Shown here in pieces: positions 24,522 through 33,712 of a stretch of DNA of 64,000 nt. Position 1 is the stretch's first letter. Every line of letters starts with the position of its first letter. A program made the position numbers and the translations under genes. Where the stretch lies: assembly GCF_004799345.1 (NCBI RefSeq), contig NZ_SSMC01000001.1, positions 372,001-436,000 on the forward strand. Direction: 5' to 3'. Below the pieces are notes generated by a model that saw only the letters and a program-made list of their open reading frames with translations, was not told the origin of the DNA and made no database searches. Source of the DNA: Robertkochia marina (lineage in GTDB: Bacteria; Bacteroidota; Bacteroidia; Flavobacteriales; Flavobacteriaceae).

Positions 24522-24630
24522 GGGGTTACGAGTTTACGGGGTACGAGGTACGGGTTATAATTTTAATGCCCTACTAACAGCTCCTTCCAACAATGTAACC
24601 CGTGACCCGTCACTCGTAACGTATTTTTAA
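24522..24630. repeat. Inverted pair of TACGGGTTA-type degenerate tracts
   Basis: The left part is TTACGAGTTTACGGGG then TACGAGGTACGGGTTA. The right part, TAACCCGTGACCCGTCACTC then GTAACG, is an imperfect reverse complement. Similar tracts without a partner occur near 11788, 15572, 37605 and 40176. Confidence 0.55.
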
Positions 24631-24731
24631 CACGTAAAACCCTTAACAGTTCTTAACATTAGTCGTTAAATTAATGATAAACCCTCTTAAATATTTGATA
24701 ATAAGCCTCTTATCCATTATATTAAATATGC

Positions 24732-24750
24732 GTTGTTGATAGTCAACAAC
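24732..24750. promoter_or_regulatory. Perfect dyad upstream of the DUF2383 gene
   Basis: GTTGTTGA, TAG, TCAACAAC is an 8-bp perfect inverted repeat 34 bases before the start at 24784. It could be an operator or a leader hairpin. Confidence 0.5.
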
Positions 24751-24783
24751 ATTAATTAACGAACCAATTAAAGCAGAATACAC

Positions 24784-25236
24784 ATGAAGTTTACTAAACA
24801 AATGTCAGACCGTTTAAATATTCTGCTTGTGAAGGCATATGACGCTGAAAAAGAATATTTAAACGCAATGAACAAGGTCGAAGAACCTGAAATTAAAATG
24901 TTCTTTAAGCGAACCGCAGAGCAACGAGGCGATTTTGCCCGCGACCTGCGCAGAGAGATCCTGAGCTACGGACAGATCCCGGAAGACAGTGGTTCTTTCA
25001 GAGGAGACACCGTAAAATTCTGGACCAACCTAAAAGCCCTGCTATCGCAGAATAAAGTAGAGGTGGTCTTAGAGGAATGCTTAAAAGAAGAAAACAGGAT
25101 CATTGAAGAATACAATGAAATACTGGAAGATCAGCGCACCTTACCCCCAACAACAGCAGAACTTTTGATCGAGCACAGAGCGGCCATTAAAAGAACAATG
25201 AACAAGGTGAAGCTCTTTGAAGAAGTAGCTTCCTGA
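24784..25236 (+). CDS. DUF2383 / PA2169 family ferritin-like four-helix protein
   Basis: The 150-residue, highly helical cytoplasmic protein has the family pattern YDAEKEYLNAMNKVEEPEIKMF, with an acidic pair in CLKEENRIIEEYNEIL and a final helix EHRAAIKRTMNKVKLFE. Members are predicted ferritin-like bundles often induced by stress; iron binding is not proven. It stands alone, with a dyad upstream and a strong terminator after it. Confidence 0.78.
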   Translation: MKFTKQMSDRLNILLVKAYDAEKEYLNAMNKVEEPEIKMFFKRTAEQRGDFARDLRREILSYGQIPEDSGSFRGDTVKFWTNLKALLSQNKVEVVLEECLKEENRIIEEYNEILEDQRTLPPTTAELLIEHRAAIKRTMNKVKLFEEVAS

Positions 25237-25259
25237 TCTTAAATAAATAAGCTTGACAG

Positions 25260-25284
25260 CCCGGGCATTACGCCCGGGTTTTTT
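25260..25284 (+). terminator. Rho-independent terminator
   Basis: CCCGGGC, loop ATTAC, GCCCGGG followed by T6, 23 bases after the DUF2383 stop. Confidence 0.9.
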
Positions 25285-25311
25285 ATGGCTTTTTCGTAAC
25301 TTCCGTACGCT

Positions 25312-26343
25312 ATGAAAAGTCAATTATTACGATTCACTAAAAAGGGCATCTACTGTCCGCCCGCCGGGGTGTATCTCGACCCGTGGAGGCCCGTAGAAAA
25401 GGCCTTGATCACCCATGGTCATTCTGATCATTCCCGTTGGGGGCATCAGCAATACATAACCCATCACCACAACAAACCAATCATTGAACATCGTTTGGGC
25501 AATATCAATGCGAAAGGCATTGCATGGGGCGAAGACCTGACCATCAATAACGTTAAATTCAGTTTTCATCCGGCAGGACATATTCCGGGCTCCTCCCAGA
25601 TCAGGGTGGAGCATAAGGGAGAGGTATGGGTATTTACCGGTGATTACAAATTGGAAAACGACGGCATTTCCACTCCCTGGGAGCCCCTTAAATGCCATGG
25701 TTTCATTTCTGAATGCACCTTTGGTATTCCGGCCTTTAACTGGAGACCCCAGGAGGAAGTATTTGACGATATCAATACCTGGTGGATGCATAATAAAGCT
25801 GATGGAAGAACCTCCGTCCTTTTCGCTTATTCCCTCGGCAAGGCCCAGCGGTTGCTAAAACATTTAAATCCAGACATCGGTCAGATCTATACTCATGGGG
25901 CTATTGAAAATATGACCGAAATACTGCGCTCCTTTACGGAGTTACCTCCAACTATACAGATCACCAAAGACACTCCGAAAGCTGAAATTGCCGGCAACCT
26001 CATCATTGCACCCCCAAGCACCCATGGCAGCGTCTGGCTTCGCAAATTCACCCCTTTCGTAACGGCTTCTGCCAGTGGGTGGATGGCTTTCAGGGGTGCC
26101 CGCCGACGAAGGGCTGTTGATCGTGGCTTTGTGCTTTCTGATCATGCCGACTGGCCCGGACTGTTACAGGCGGTCAAAGAAACAGGATGTGAAAGGGTGA
26201 TCGCCACCCACGGATATACAGAGGTGTTTTCGCGGTATTTAAGGGAAGAGATGGGGCTGGATGCCCGGGCAGAGTCTACCGAATACGAAGGCGACACCGC
26301 AGAAGAACAGGAAAAAGTTACCTCAGATACCACTGTTGAATGA
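25312..26343 (+). CDS. Ligase-associated DNA exonuclease, metallo-beta-lactamase/beta-CASP type
   Basis: The N-terminal zinc motif is HGHSDH (His35, His37, Asp39, His40), followed by FHPAGHIPGSSQIRVEH and FTGDYK, the order of SNM1/Artemis-type nucleases; DHADWPG and ATHGYTEVF lie near the C-terminus. The 343-residue protein belongs to the ligase-associated exonuclease family (TIGR04122-like), thought to trim DNA ends in a bacterial repair cluster. The ligase start overlaps its stop by 4 bases. It opens the repair operon. Confidence 0.88.
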   Translation: MKSQLLRFTKKGIYCPPAGVYLDPWRPVEKALITHGHSDHSRWGHQQYITHHHNKPIIEHRLGNINAKGIAWGEDLTINNVKFSFHPAGHIPGSSQIRVEHKGEVWVFTGDYKLENDGISTPWEPLKCHGFISECTFGIPAFNWRPQEEVFDDINTWWMHNKADGRTSVLFAYSLGKAQRLLKHLNPDIGQIYTHGAIENMTEILRSFTELPPTIQITKDTPKAEIAGNLIIAPPSTHGSVWLRKFTPFVTASASGWMAFRGARRRRAVDRGFVLSDHADWPGLLQAVKETGCERVIATHGYTEVFSRYLREEMGLDARAESTEYEGDTAEEQEKVTSDTTVE

Positions 26344-27923
26344 AAGATTTTGCCCTCCTCATAAAAGATCTTGACAGCACCAACAGCACCAATAAAAAGG
26401 TGAAATACCTGAGCGAATATTTTTCTACGGCCGAGCCGAAGGACAGGCTATGGACCATTGCCCTACTGTCTCACCGAAGACCGAAGCGCCCGGTAAATAC
26501 AACCAGGCTGAGAGAGTGGGCCTCAGAACTGGCTTCCATTCCGCTCTGGCTTTTTGAAGAATCCTATCATATTGTAGGCGACCTGGCCGAAACCATCGCC
26601 CTGGTCATTCCCGGAGAACCTGAGGCAGAAACCATCTCCCTTCATCAACGCATGGAGGAATTGATCGCCCTGAGGTCGTTACCGGAAGAAGAGCAAAAAG
26701 AATATCTCAGCAATACCTGGATGACCTTTGACCATTACGAGCGTTTTGCCTTTACCAAACTCCTTACCGGAGGGTTTCGCATTGGGATCAGTCAGAAACT
26801 CATGACCCGGGCCCTGGCCAGGGCCACCGAGCAGGAAGAAGATATCCTGGCCTATAAGCTCATGGGCAACTGGACCCCTGAGACCACCACCTTCCACGAC
26901 CTGGTATACAGCGATTCAAAGGAAGCGCAAAAAAGCAGGCCTTACCCTTTTTACCTGGCCTATGCTCTTGAAGACGCTCCGGACCAACTTGGAGACCCTA
27001 CGGAATGGATGGCAGAATATAAATGGGACGGGATTCGCGGACAGCTGATTTACAGAGACGGAGAAATCTTTGTTTGGAGCCGGGGGGAAGAACTGGTTAC
27101 CGATAAATTCCCGGAGCTGGAGGGGTTATCTTCCTTTTTGCCAGATGGGGTTGTTCTCGATGGAGAGATCCTGGTTAGAAAAGGAAATACCCTGGGTTCT
27201 TTTAACGATCTTCAAAAAAGACTGGGGCGAAAGACCGTCAGTAAAAAACTACTGGAAGAAAATCCGGTTTTCATGATGGTGTACGACCTCCTGGAATGGG
27301 AAGGCAAAGATATTCGACAGCGATCGCAGAAGGAAAGACGCTCCCTGTTGGAGCAACTTTTAAGGCAACTACCAGACCAACAGGACCTGTTAGCATTGTC
27401 GCCATTATTACCCTTTAATTCCTGGGAAGAACTTTCTGCCCTACGCGATGGCGCCAGGGAGGCAGAGAGTGAAGGCCTCATGATCAAATCCAGGCAGGCC
27501 TCTTATGGGGTAGGGCGAAAAAAAGGAGATTGGTGGAAATGGAAGGTTGACCCTTTAACCATCGATGCCGTGCTCACCTATGCCATGCGTGGCCATGGCC
27601 GGCGTACCAACCTTTTTACCGACTACACCTTTGCACTATGGGATCAAGGAGAACTGGTCACCTTTGCGAAAGCTTATTCAGGGCTCAGCGATGCCGAGTT
27701 CAGGGAGGTAGACCGCTTTGTAAAGAAGAACACTACCGATCGTTTTGGCCCGGTAAGGCAGGTTACCCCTGAGCTCGTATTTGAGATCGCTTTTGAAGGT
27801 ATCGCCCCCAGCTCCAGGCATAAAAGCGGGGTGGCCGTACGGTTTCCGAGAATGCTGAGATGGCGAAAAGACAAAAAGCCGGAAGAAGCCAATACCCTCA
27901 ACGACCTTAAAGCCTTTCTATGA
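26340..27923 (+). CDS. ATP-dependent DNA ligase
   Basis: The nucleotidyl acceptor is Lys228 in AEYKWDGIRGQL (motif I), with motif III (FMMVYDLLEWEG), motif IV (SEGLMIKS) and motif V (DWWKWKVDP). An N-terminal DNA-binding domain (about 1-215) and a C-terminal OB fold complete the 527-residue protein. Unlike the replicative NAD-dependent LigA, this class works in repair with the neighbouring exonuclease and helicase. It overlaps both neighbours by 4 bases. Confidence 0.93.
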   Translation: MKDFALLIKDLDSTNSTNKKVKYLSEYFSTAEPKDRLWTIALLSHRRPKRPVNTTRLREWASELASIPLWLFEESYHIVGDLAETIALVIPGEPEAETISLHQRMEELIALRSLPEEEQKEYLSNTWMTFDHYERFAFTKLLTGGFRIGISQKLMTRALARATEQEEDILAYKLMGNWTPETTTFHDLVYSDSKEAQKSRPYPFYLAYALEDAPDQLGDPTEWMAEYKWDGIRGQLIYRDGEIFVWSRGEELVTDKFPELEGLSSFLPDGVVLDGEILVRKGNTLGSFNDLQKRLGRKTVSKKLLEENPVFMMVYDLLEWEGKDIRQRSQKERRSLLEQLLRQLPDQQDLLALSPLLPFNSWEELSALRDGAREAESEGLMIKSRQASYGVGRKKGDWWKWKVDPLTIDAVLTYAMRGHGRRTNLFTDYTFALWDQGELVTFAKAYSGLSDAEFREVDRFVKKNTTDRFGPVRQVTPELVFEIAFEGIAPSSRHKSGVAVRFPRMLRWRKDKKPEEANTLNDLKAFL

Positions 27924-30379
27924 AACATCAGAAGATCATCGTCGAGGCCGAAAACTGGTTTAAGCAGCACGGTTGGAAACCCTTTCCTTTTCAGAAAGAA
28001 ACCTGGAACGCATGGCTTAACGGCAAACATGGTTTATTAAACGCCCCTACGGGAAGTGGAAAGACCTTTGCCCTCTGGGTGCCCATAGCCCTTTCGTTAA
28101 AACACTATCCCGGGAAAACCAGATCAGAAAACACCGGGGTAAAGGCTATCTGGATCACCCCCCTTCGGGCCCTTTCTTTGGAGATTGCCCAGGCTACACG
28201 GGAATTTGCTCAAGGTCTTGAACTGGATATTGAAGTCGGCATCCGCACCGGGGATACCTCCCAAAAGGAGCGGGCCGCACAACGCAGAAAAATGCCCGAC
28301 CTGCTTATTACCACCCCCGAGAGTCTGCATTTATTGCTTTCCTCAAAGAACTACGAAAAACAATTTCGAAATTGCCGGGCCATTGTGGCTGACGAGTGGC
28401 ACGAACTGCTGGGCAGCAAGCGGGGGGTGCAAACAGAATTGGCGCTTTCGAGATTGAAGACCCTTTGCAAAGACCTTCGCATCTGGGGTATCTCAGCCAC
28501 CATAGGCAACCTCGAACAGGCTCGTGAAGTGCTTCTGGGTCCCGGGTCGACAGCCTTAGAAAATTCTGTGATGATCAAGGCTGAACTCCGAAAAAAGATC
28601 AAAGTCTCTTCCATCATTCCGGAGGCCATGGAAAAATTCCCCTGGCGGGGTCACCTGGGAATTCATCTCCTGGATGAAGTAATCCCTATTTTAAAAGCAA
28701 GCCGGTCTACCCTCCTTTTCACCAATACACGTGCCCAGTGTGAGATCTGGTTCCAGGCCATCCTCTCTAAATACCCTGAATTTGCCGGAGAGATCGCCAT
28801 GCATCACGGGAGTATCAATAAAGAAACCCGGTTATGGGTAGAACAGGCCATTCGAAATGACAGTCTCAAGGCAGTGGTCTGCACCTCCAGCCTCGACCTC
28901 GGTGTGGACTTCGCCCCGGTAGAAACCATTATTCAGATTGGTGGCCCCAAAGGGGTAGCCCGCTTTCTCCAACGGGCTGGACGCAGTGGGCATCAACCAG
29001 GAAAAGAGAGTAAGATCTGGTTTTTACCCACCCACGCCATAGAACTCATTGAGGCCTCGGCCCTGAAAAAGGCTGTAAAAGAAAAGGCCGTGGAAGACCG
29101 AACACCCTACCTGCTTTGTTTCGATGTGCTTATTCAATATCTGACCACCCTGGCTGTTTCTGACGGATTCTACCCTGAAGAGATCTACCGGGAGATCCGA
29201 TCAACCTTCTGTTACCAGGGCATTACCGAGGAAGAATGGCAATGGGTTTTGAACTTTATAACCATGGGAAGCCAATCGCTCCGGGAATACGACGAATATC
29301 GCAAGGTGGAAGTGATGGAGGACGGACTTTTTAAAGTGAACAACAGGGGGGTTGCCATGCGCCACCGACTCTCTATCGGGACCATTGTAAGCGATGCCAT
29401 GCTTACCGTAAAATATATGAAGGGGGGTTACCTGGGGCAGATCGAAGAATGGTTCATCTCTAAACTCCAACCGGGAGATGTATTCACCTTTGCAGGAAGA
29501 AACCTCGAGCTGTTTCGTATCAAACAAATGCAGGTACTGGTAAAACGATCTAAAAAGAAAACCGCCAAGGTACCAAGTTGGATGGGTGGACGGATGAGCT
29601 TCTCTTCACAGATGAGCGACCTACTGAGAAGTGAATTATACCTGGCCAACGATCCCGGATCTCAATTGTCGCCGGAGTTGAAAGCCCTGGCTCCGGTATT
29701 TGAACGACAGCAGAGAGAATCTATCGTACCGGGGCCGGGAGAATTTCTCATTGAAACCTTTAAGACCCGGGAAGGGTATCACGCTATCTTTTATCCTTTT
29801 GAAGGACGGTTTGTACATGAGGCTATGGCGAGTTTACTGGCCTACCGCATCAGCCTTCTCGACCCAATCAGCTTCTCCATTGCCTTTAACGATTACGGGT
29901 TCGAGCTCCTCTCTGACCAGGTGATCAATATTGAACAGGTGATCGACAACGATCTTTTCTCTCCTTCTTACTTACACAGCGACCTGGAGAAAAGTTTGAA
30001 TGCCACCGAAATGGCCCGAAGAAAATTTCGGGATATCGGGGTGATCTCAGGATTGGTATTTCAGGGCTATCCCGATAAACAGCTAAAAAGCAAACACCTG
30101 CAAAGCAGCTCGCAACTATTTTTTAACGTGTTTCGCGATTTCGAACAGGATAACCTGTTGTACCTGCAGGCCTTCAGAGAAACCTTCGAACACTCTTTGG
30201 AAGAAGGCCGGCTTGCACAAGCCCTGGAGCGCATACGCACCCAGGAGGTTATTTGGAAAAATTGCGAAAAGCCCACCCCCTTTTCCTTCCCTATCATTAC
30301 CGACCGGTTGCGGGAAAAACTCTCTTCGGAAAAGCTGTCTGACCGGATTCGAAAAATGCAAATACAGTTCGAGAAATAG
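27920..30379 (+). CDS. Ligase-associated DEXH-box helicase (Lhr-like)
   Basis: The 819-residue superfamily 2 helicase has Walker A APTGSGKTF (K48), motif Ia TPLRALSLE, motif II DEWH (158-161), motif III SATIGN, and motifs V-VI SSLDLGVDF and QRAGRSGH. A winged-helix and Lhr-type C-terminal domain follow. It matches the ligase-associated helicase family (TIGR04121-like). By analogy with Lhr it translocates on single-stranded DNA. The start overlaps the ligase stop by 4 bases. Confidence 0.92.
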   Translation: MKHQKIIVEAENWFKQHGWKPFPFQKETWNAWLNGKHGLLNAPTGSGKTFALWVPIALSLKHYPGKTRSENTGVKAIWITPLRALSLEIAQATREFAQGLELDIEVGIRTGDTSQKERAAQRRKMPDLLITTPESLHLLLSSKNYEKQFRNCRAIVADEWHELLGSKRGVQTELALSRLKTLCKDLRIWGISATIGNLEQAREVLLGPGSTALENSVMIKAELRKKIKVSSIIPEAMEKFPWRGHLGIHLLDEVIPILKASRSTLLFTNTRAQCEIWFQAILSKYPEFAGEIAMHHGSINKETRLWVEQAIRNDSLKAVVCTSSLDLGVDFAPVETIIQIGGPKGVARFLQRAGRSGHQPGKESKIWFLPTHAIELIEASALKKAVKEKAVEDRTPYLLCFDVLIQYLTTLAVSDGFYPEEIYREIRSTFCYQGITEEEWQWVLNFITMGSQSLREYDEYRKVEVMEDGLFKVNNRGVAMRHRLSIGTIVSDAMLTVKYMKGGYLGQIEEWFISKLQPGDVFTFAGRNLELFRIKQMQVLVKRSKKKTAKVPSWMGGRMSFSSQMSDLLRSELYLANDPGSQLSPELKALAPVFERQQRESIVPGPGEFLIETFKTREGYHAIFYPFEGRFVHEAMASLLAYRISLLDPISFSIAFNDYGFELLSDQVINIEQVIDNDLFSPSYLHSDLEKSLNATEMARRKFRDIGVISGLVFQGYPDKQLKSKHLQSSSQLFFNVFRDFEQDNLLYLQAFRETFEHSLEEGRLAQALERIRTQEVIWKNCEKPTPFSFPIITDRLREKLSSEKLSDRIRKMQIQFEK

Positions 30380-30450
30380 GCTTGTTTCCTGAGGAATTTG
30401 CTAATTTTAAAGATGCACCTCTTTTGACAGGAAGAGCAGCACAACACATC

Positions 30451-32754
30451 ATGATGGAAGAAAACAAAAAGAGAAAGATCTCTGTAGAAGGCGACCTGGA
30501 ATTTACCGGACTCAAGGTGACCAAACCGGCAGATACCGCTGCCGGATTCACAGGAGTGAAGGTGGCCATGGAACACGGAATGAAGGAAATGGGCATTGTG
30601 AAAGCCTTCAGCACCCTTCTGCATATGAATCAAAAAGATGGTTTTGATTGTCCGGGCTGCGCATGGCCCGATCCGGAGGAACCTTCCAAGGTGGCAGAAT
30701 ACTGTGAAAATGGCGCCAAGGCTCTTGCTGAAGAAGCCACTAATAAACGGGTAGACCCCGATTTCTTTAAAAAACATTCTGTTGAAGAACTGTCTCTATG
30801 GTCTGATTACCGTATCGGTAAGAGCGGCCGACTTACACACCCTATGGTTTTAAGACCCGGAGAGGTCAACTATGAGCCAATCAGTTGGGAAGGTGCTTTT
30901 GACCTTATTGCAGATCATCTGAGATACCTAAGCACCCCTGACGAAGCTGTATTTTATACTTCCGGGCGCTCGAGCAATGAGGCAGCTTTTCTCTATGGCC
31001 TATTTGTACGTGCTTTCGGAACCAATAATATGCCCGACTGCTCCAATATGTGCCATGAATCGAGTGGGGCAGCCCTGGGCGAGACCTTAGGTATCGGTAA
31101 GGGTTCGGTAAAACTCGAAGACATTCACGAGGCCGAGGTTATCCTGGTCATGGGGCAAAATCCGGGAACCAATCATCCACGCATGCTGCTGGCCCTTGAG
31201 AAATGCAAAAAGAACGGAGGTAAGGTGATCAGCATCAACCCCTTAAAAGAACCTGGATTGGTCCGATTTAAAAACCCCCAGGAGATTAAAGGCTTGCTTC
31301 TTGACGGCACCCCCATTGCCGACATTCATTTACCCGTCAAGATCAACCAGGACGTACCCCTGATGAAACTCATCCTCAAAAAGCTTGCTGCGCTCGACCG
31401 GGAAAAAGGAAAGGTGTTTGATCATGATTTTATTAAAAAATACGTGGCTGGGTATGTACCTCTTATGCAGGACCTGGAAAAATACGACGAGACCGACCTG
31501 TTGGAACGATGCGGGGTAAGTGAGACCCTGATCGACCAGGTAGTTTCCCTGTTAGCCGTTAAGAAAAAGATCATTATTTGCTGGGCCATGGGGCTTACCC
31601 AACATAAGAATGGCGTAGAAAATATCAAAGAATGTGTGAACCTCCTTTTGCTGAAAGGCAGCCTTGGAAAACCCGGAGCAGGAACCTGTCCCGTACGAGG
31701 ACACAGTAATGTACAGGGCGATCGCAGCGTGGGTATTATGCATCATGTAAGCCCCCGGTTAAACAAAGCCATCGAAGCTGTATTTGGTTTTAGTCCGCCC
31801 GACAAGGAAGGACTCGATACTGTACATGCCATAAAAGCCATGCACGACAAAAAAGCGAAGGTCTTTATTGCCCTGGGAGGTAATTTCCTCTCAGCAGCCT
31901 CCGACACCCGGTACACGGCAGAGGCACTTCAAAATTGCGACCTTACCGTGCAGATCAGTACCAAGCTCAACCGATCTCACCTGGTTACAGGAAAGACTGC
32001 TCTTATTCTGCCCACCCTGGGGCGCTCGGAAAAGGACCTGAAGGATGGCGAACAGCGATTTCTGACCGTGGAGAACAGTATGGGGAAGGTGCATCGTACC
32101 AAAGGACTCCTGCCGCCTGCCTCAGACAACCTCAAGAGTGAGCCCGAGATCGTTACCGGTATCGCCCATGCCTATTTTGGAGAAGACCATCAGGTACCAT
32201 GGCTGGAGATGGGATATGACTACGAATTGACCCGAGGCAAATTAGGCGAGGTCGTCAAAGGCTTTGAAGGGCTGGGCAAACGCAGTGAAGGAAGTGGATA
32301 CTATCTTCCGAACAATGTGAGAACCCTTGATTTCAGCAAGCTCCCGGAAGGCAAAGCCCAACTCAGTATCTGCGGTTTGCCCGAACACGACCTGGCGGAG
32401 GATGAACTACTGATGATGACCATCCGGTCTCACGACCAGTTCAATACCACCATCTACGGACTCCATGACCGCTACCGGGGTATCTACAACGAACGCCGGG
32501 TGATCCTGATGAATGAAGAAGATATGCGTTCACATCAATTGCAAAAAGAGGAGGTGGTGAACCTCAGCAGTACTTATGACGGGGTAGTGAGGAAGGCTGA
32601 AAAATTTATTGTTGTTCCCTATGATATCCCGCGTGGCAATATAGCCTCCTATTTCCCGGAAACCAACGTATTGGTGCCCTATAATCATTTTGCTGATAAG
32701 AGCAATACCCCGATCAGTAAATCAGTAAAAGTCCGTATCCATAAAATTTCCTGA
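30451..32754 (+). CDS. YdeP/FdhF-family molybdopterin oxidoreductase
   Basis: The 767-residue molybdopterin-guanine-dinucleotide enzyme of the formate-dehydrogenase-alpha-like YdeP family has cysteines 67, 70 and 85 (FDCPGCAWPDP.. AEYC) that could hold an iron-sulfur cluster, then SSNEAAFLYGLFVRAFG, NMCHESSG, ILVMGQNPGTNHPR and a C-terminal MGD-binding domain (MTIRSHDQFNTTIYG). The physiological reaction is unknown; E. coli YdeP has been linked to acid resistance. A TTG at 30382 opens the frame earlier, but ATG 30451 matches family length. pdeM begins one base after its stop, so it sits inside the repair operon. Confidence 0.87.
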   Translation: MMEENKKRKISVEGDLEFTGLKVTKPADTAAGFTGVKVAMEHGMKEMGIVKAFSTLLHMNQKDGFDCPGCAWPDPEEPSKVAEYCENGAKALAEEATNKRVDPDFFKKHSVEELSLWSDYRIGKSGRLTHPMVLRPGEVNYEPISWEGAFDLIADHLRYLSTPDEAVFYTSGRSSNEAAFLYGLFVRAFGTNNMPDCSNMCHESSGAALGETLGIGKGSVKLEDIHEAEVILVMGQNPGTNHPRMLLALEKCKKNGGKVISINPLKEPGLVRFKNPQEIKGLLLDGTPIADIHLPVKINQDVPLMKLILKKLAALDREKGKVFDHDFIKKYVAGYVPLMQDLEKYDETDLLERCGVSETLIDQVVSLLAVKKKIIICWAMGLTQHKNGVENIKECVNLLLLKGSLGKPGAGTCPVRGHSNVQGDRSVGIMHHVSPRLNKAIEAVFGFSPPDKEGLDTVHAIKAMHDKKAKVFIALGGNFLSAASDTRYTAEALQNCDLTVQISTKLNRSHLVTGKTALILPTLGRSEKDLKDGEQRFLTVENSMGKVHRTKGLLPPASDNLKSEPEIVTGIAHAYFGEDHQVPWLEMGYDYELTRGKLGEVVKGFEGLGKRSEGSGYYLPNNVRTLDFSKLPEGKAQLSICGLPEHDLAEDELLMMTIRSHDQFNTTIYGLHDRYRGIYNERRVILMNEEDMRSHQLQKEEVVNLSSTYDGVVRKAEKFIVVPYDIPRGNIASYFPETNVLVPYNHFADKSNTPISKSVKVRIHKIS

Positions 32755-32755
32755 G

Positions 32756-33400
32756 ATGACCCCCACCACGGCTGTATTTCGCGAACACACCTTTGAGCTT
32801 CACCCCTATGGTGCCGCGTTCTGGAAAGACCGGTCGATGTTGCTGGTAGCGGATGTTCACTTGGGAAAAACGGCCCACTTCAGAAAAAATGGCATGGCCG
32901 TACCGGAGCAGGCCATGTACAAGGCTTATGAAAAACTGGATGAGCTGTGTGCACACTACGAGCCGGAAACCCTCTGCTTTCTGGGCGACCTCTTTCACAG
33001 TTATATCAATAATGAGTGGAAGCTGTTTCAGTCGTGGGTGCGTACAGCCAAAACCAACCTTGTACTGATCACAGGGAACCACGACATCATTCCGGAACAC
33101 AAGCTGGAAAAACTGAATATCGAGATCAAAGATGAATGGGAGCTCGAAGAATTTCTGCTTACCCATGAACCCACCGATCACCCGGAATTATTCAATCTCT
33201 GCGGTCATATTCATCCGGGTATTCGATTGAAAGGCCCTGCAAAGCAAACCCTGAAATTGCCCTGTTTCTTCCAAAAAGAACACCAGCTCATCCTTCCTGC
33301 CTTTGGCGAATTCACCGGGAAATACGTAATGACCCCCACTAAGGAGGATAAGGTGTTTGCTGTGACCCCGGAGGAAGTTTTGTTGGTGAGTGGAGAGTAG
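32756..33400 (+). CDS. pdeM: Ligase-associated DNA damage response endonuclease PdeM
   Basis: The 214-residue calcineurin-like metallophosphoesterase has ADVHLGKT (Asp33, His35), GDLFH (Asp78), GNHD (107-110) and CGHIHPG (His151, His153), a full set of two-metal ligands. This family (TIGR04123-like) occurs with the exonuclease, ligase and helicase found just upstream. It starts 1 base after the molybdopterin oxidoreductase stop. Confidence 0.88.
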   Translation: MTPTTAVFREHTFELHPYGAAFWKDRSMLLVADVHLGKTAHFRKNGMAVPEQAMYKAYEKLDELCAHYEPETLCFLGDLFHSYINNEWKLFQSWVRTAKTNLVLITGNHDIIPEHKLEKLNIEIKDEWELEEFLLTHEPTDHPELFNLCGHIHPGIRLKGPAKQTLKLPCFFQKEHQLILPAFGEFTGKYVMTPTKEDKVFAVTPEEVLLVSGE

Positions 33401-33712
33401 AGTTCGAGGGACGAGTTTCAGGGACGAGGGTGAGGATCACTATAAGGGAAGAGTTTGCCATCCTTCGCTAAAGCTTTGGTGTACATCTAGGATGATAACA
33501 AGGGACCAGTTTGCAATTTACCTGCATTGAAGTATAGTGACTTTCTTTTTAATCGCGATACAGCTGATAAAAAGAGCGACAGTTCTCATTAAAATATTTT
33601 AACAAATAAATTCCTATATTTCAGATAACAAGCGAATTAATCAACCTGCTTTTCAAATGATGCCACTTCTTACTTCCCCCGGACATGATTTGTTAATGCC
33701 TAAATCAACATC
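33401..33712. repeat. Gap with family F repeat (33450-33512)
   Basis: AGTTTGCCATCCTTCGCTAA, AGCTTTGG and a short insert precede GGATGATAACAAGGGACCAG. A shorter version is at 37564-37612 (CATCCTTTGCTAAAGCTTCG, GATGATAATAAGGAACGAG). The rest is AT-rich and may hold the serine hydrolase promoter (TATATTTC near 33612, one mismatch from TAnnTTTG). Confidence 0.55.

Noticed and set aside
30067-30777. 236-residue minus-strand open frame over the helicase-YdeP junction
   Set aside because: Lies across two coupled plus-strand genes and is rich in Cys, Phe and Ser as expected for antisense frames.
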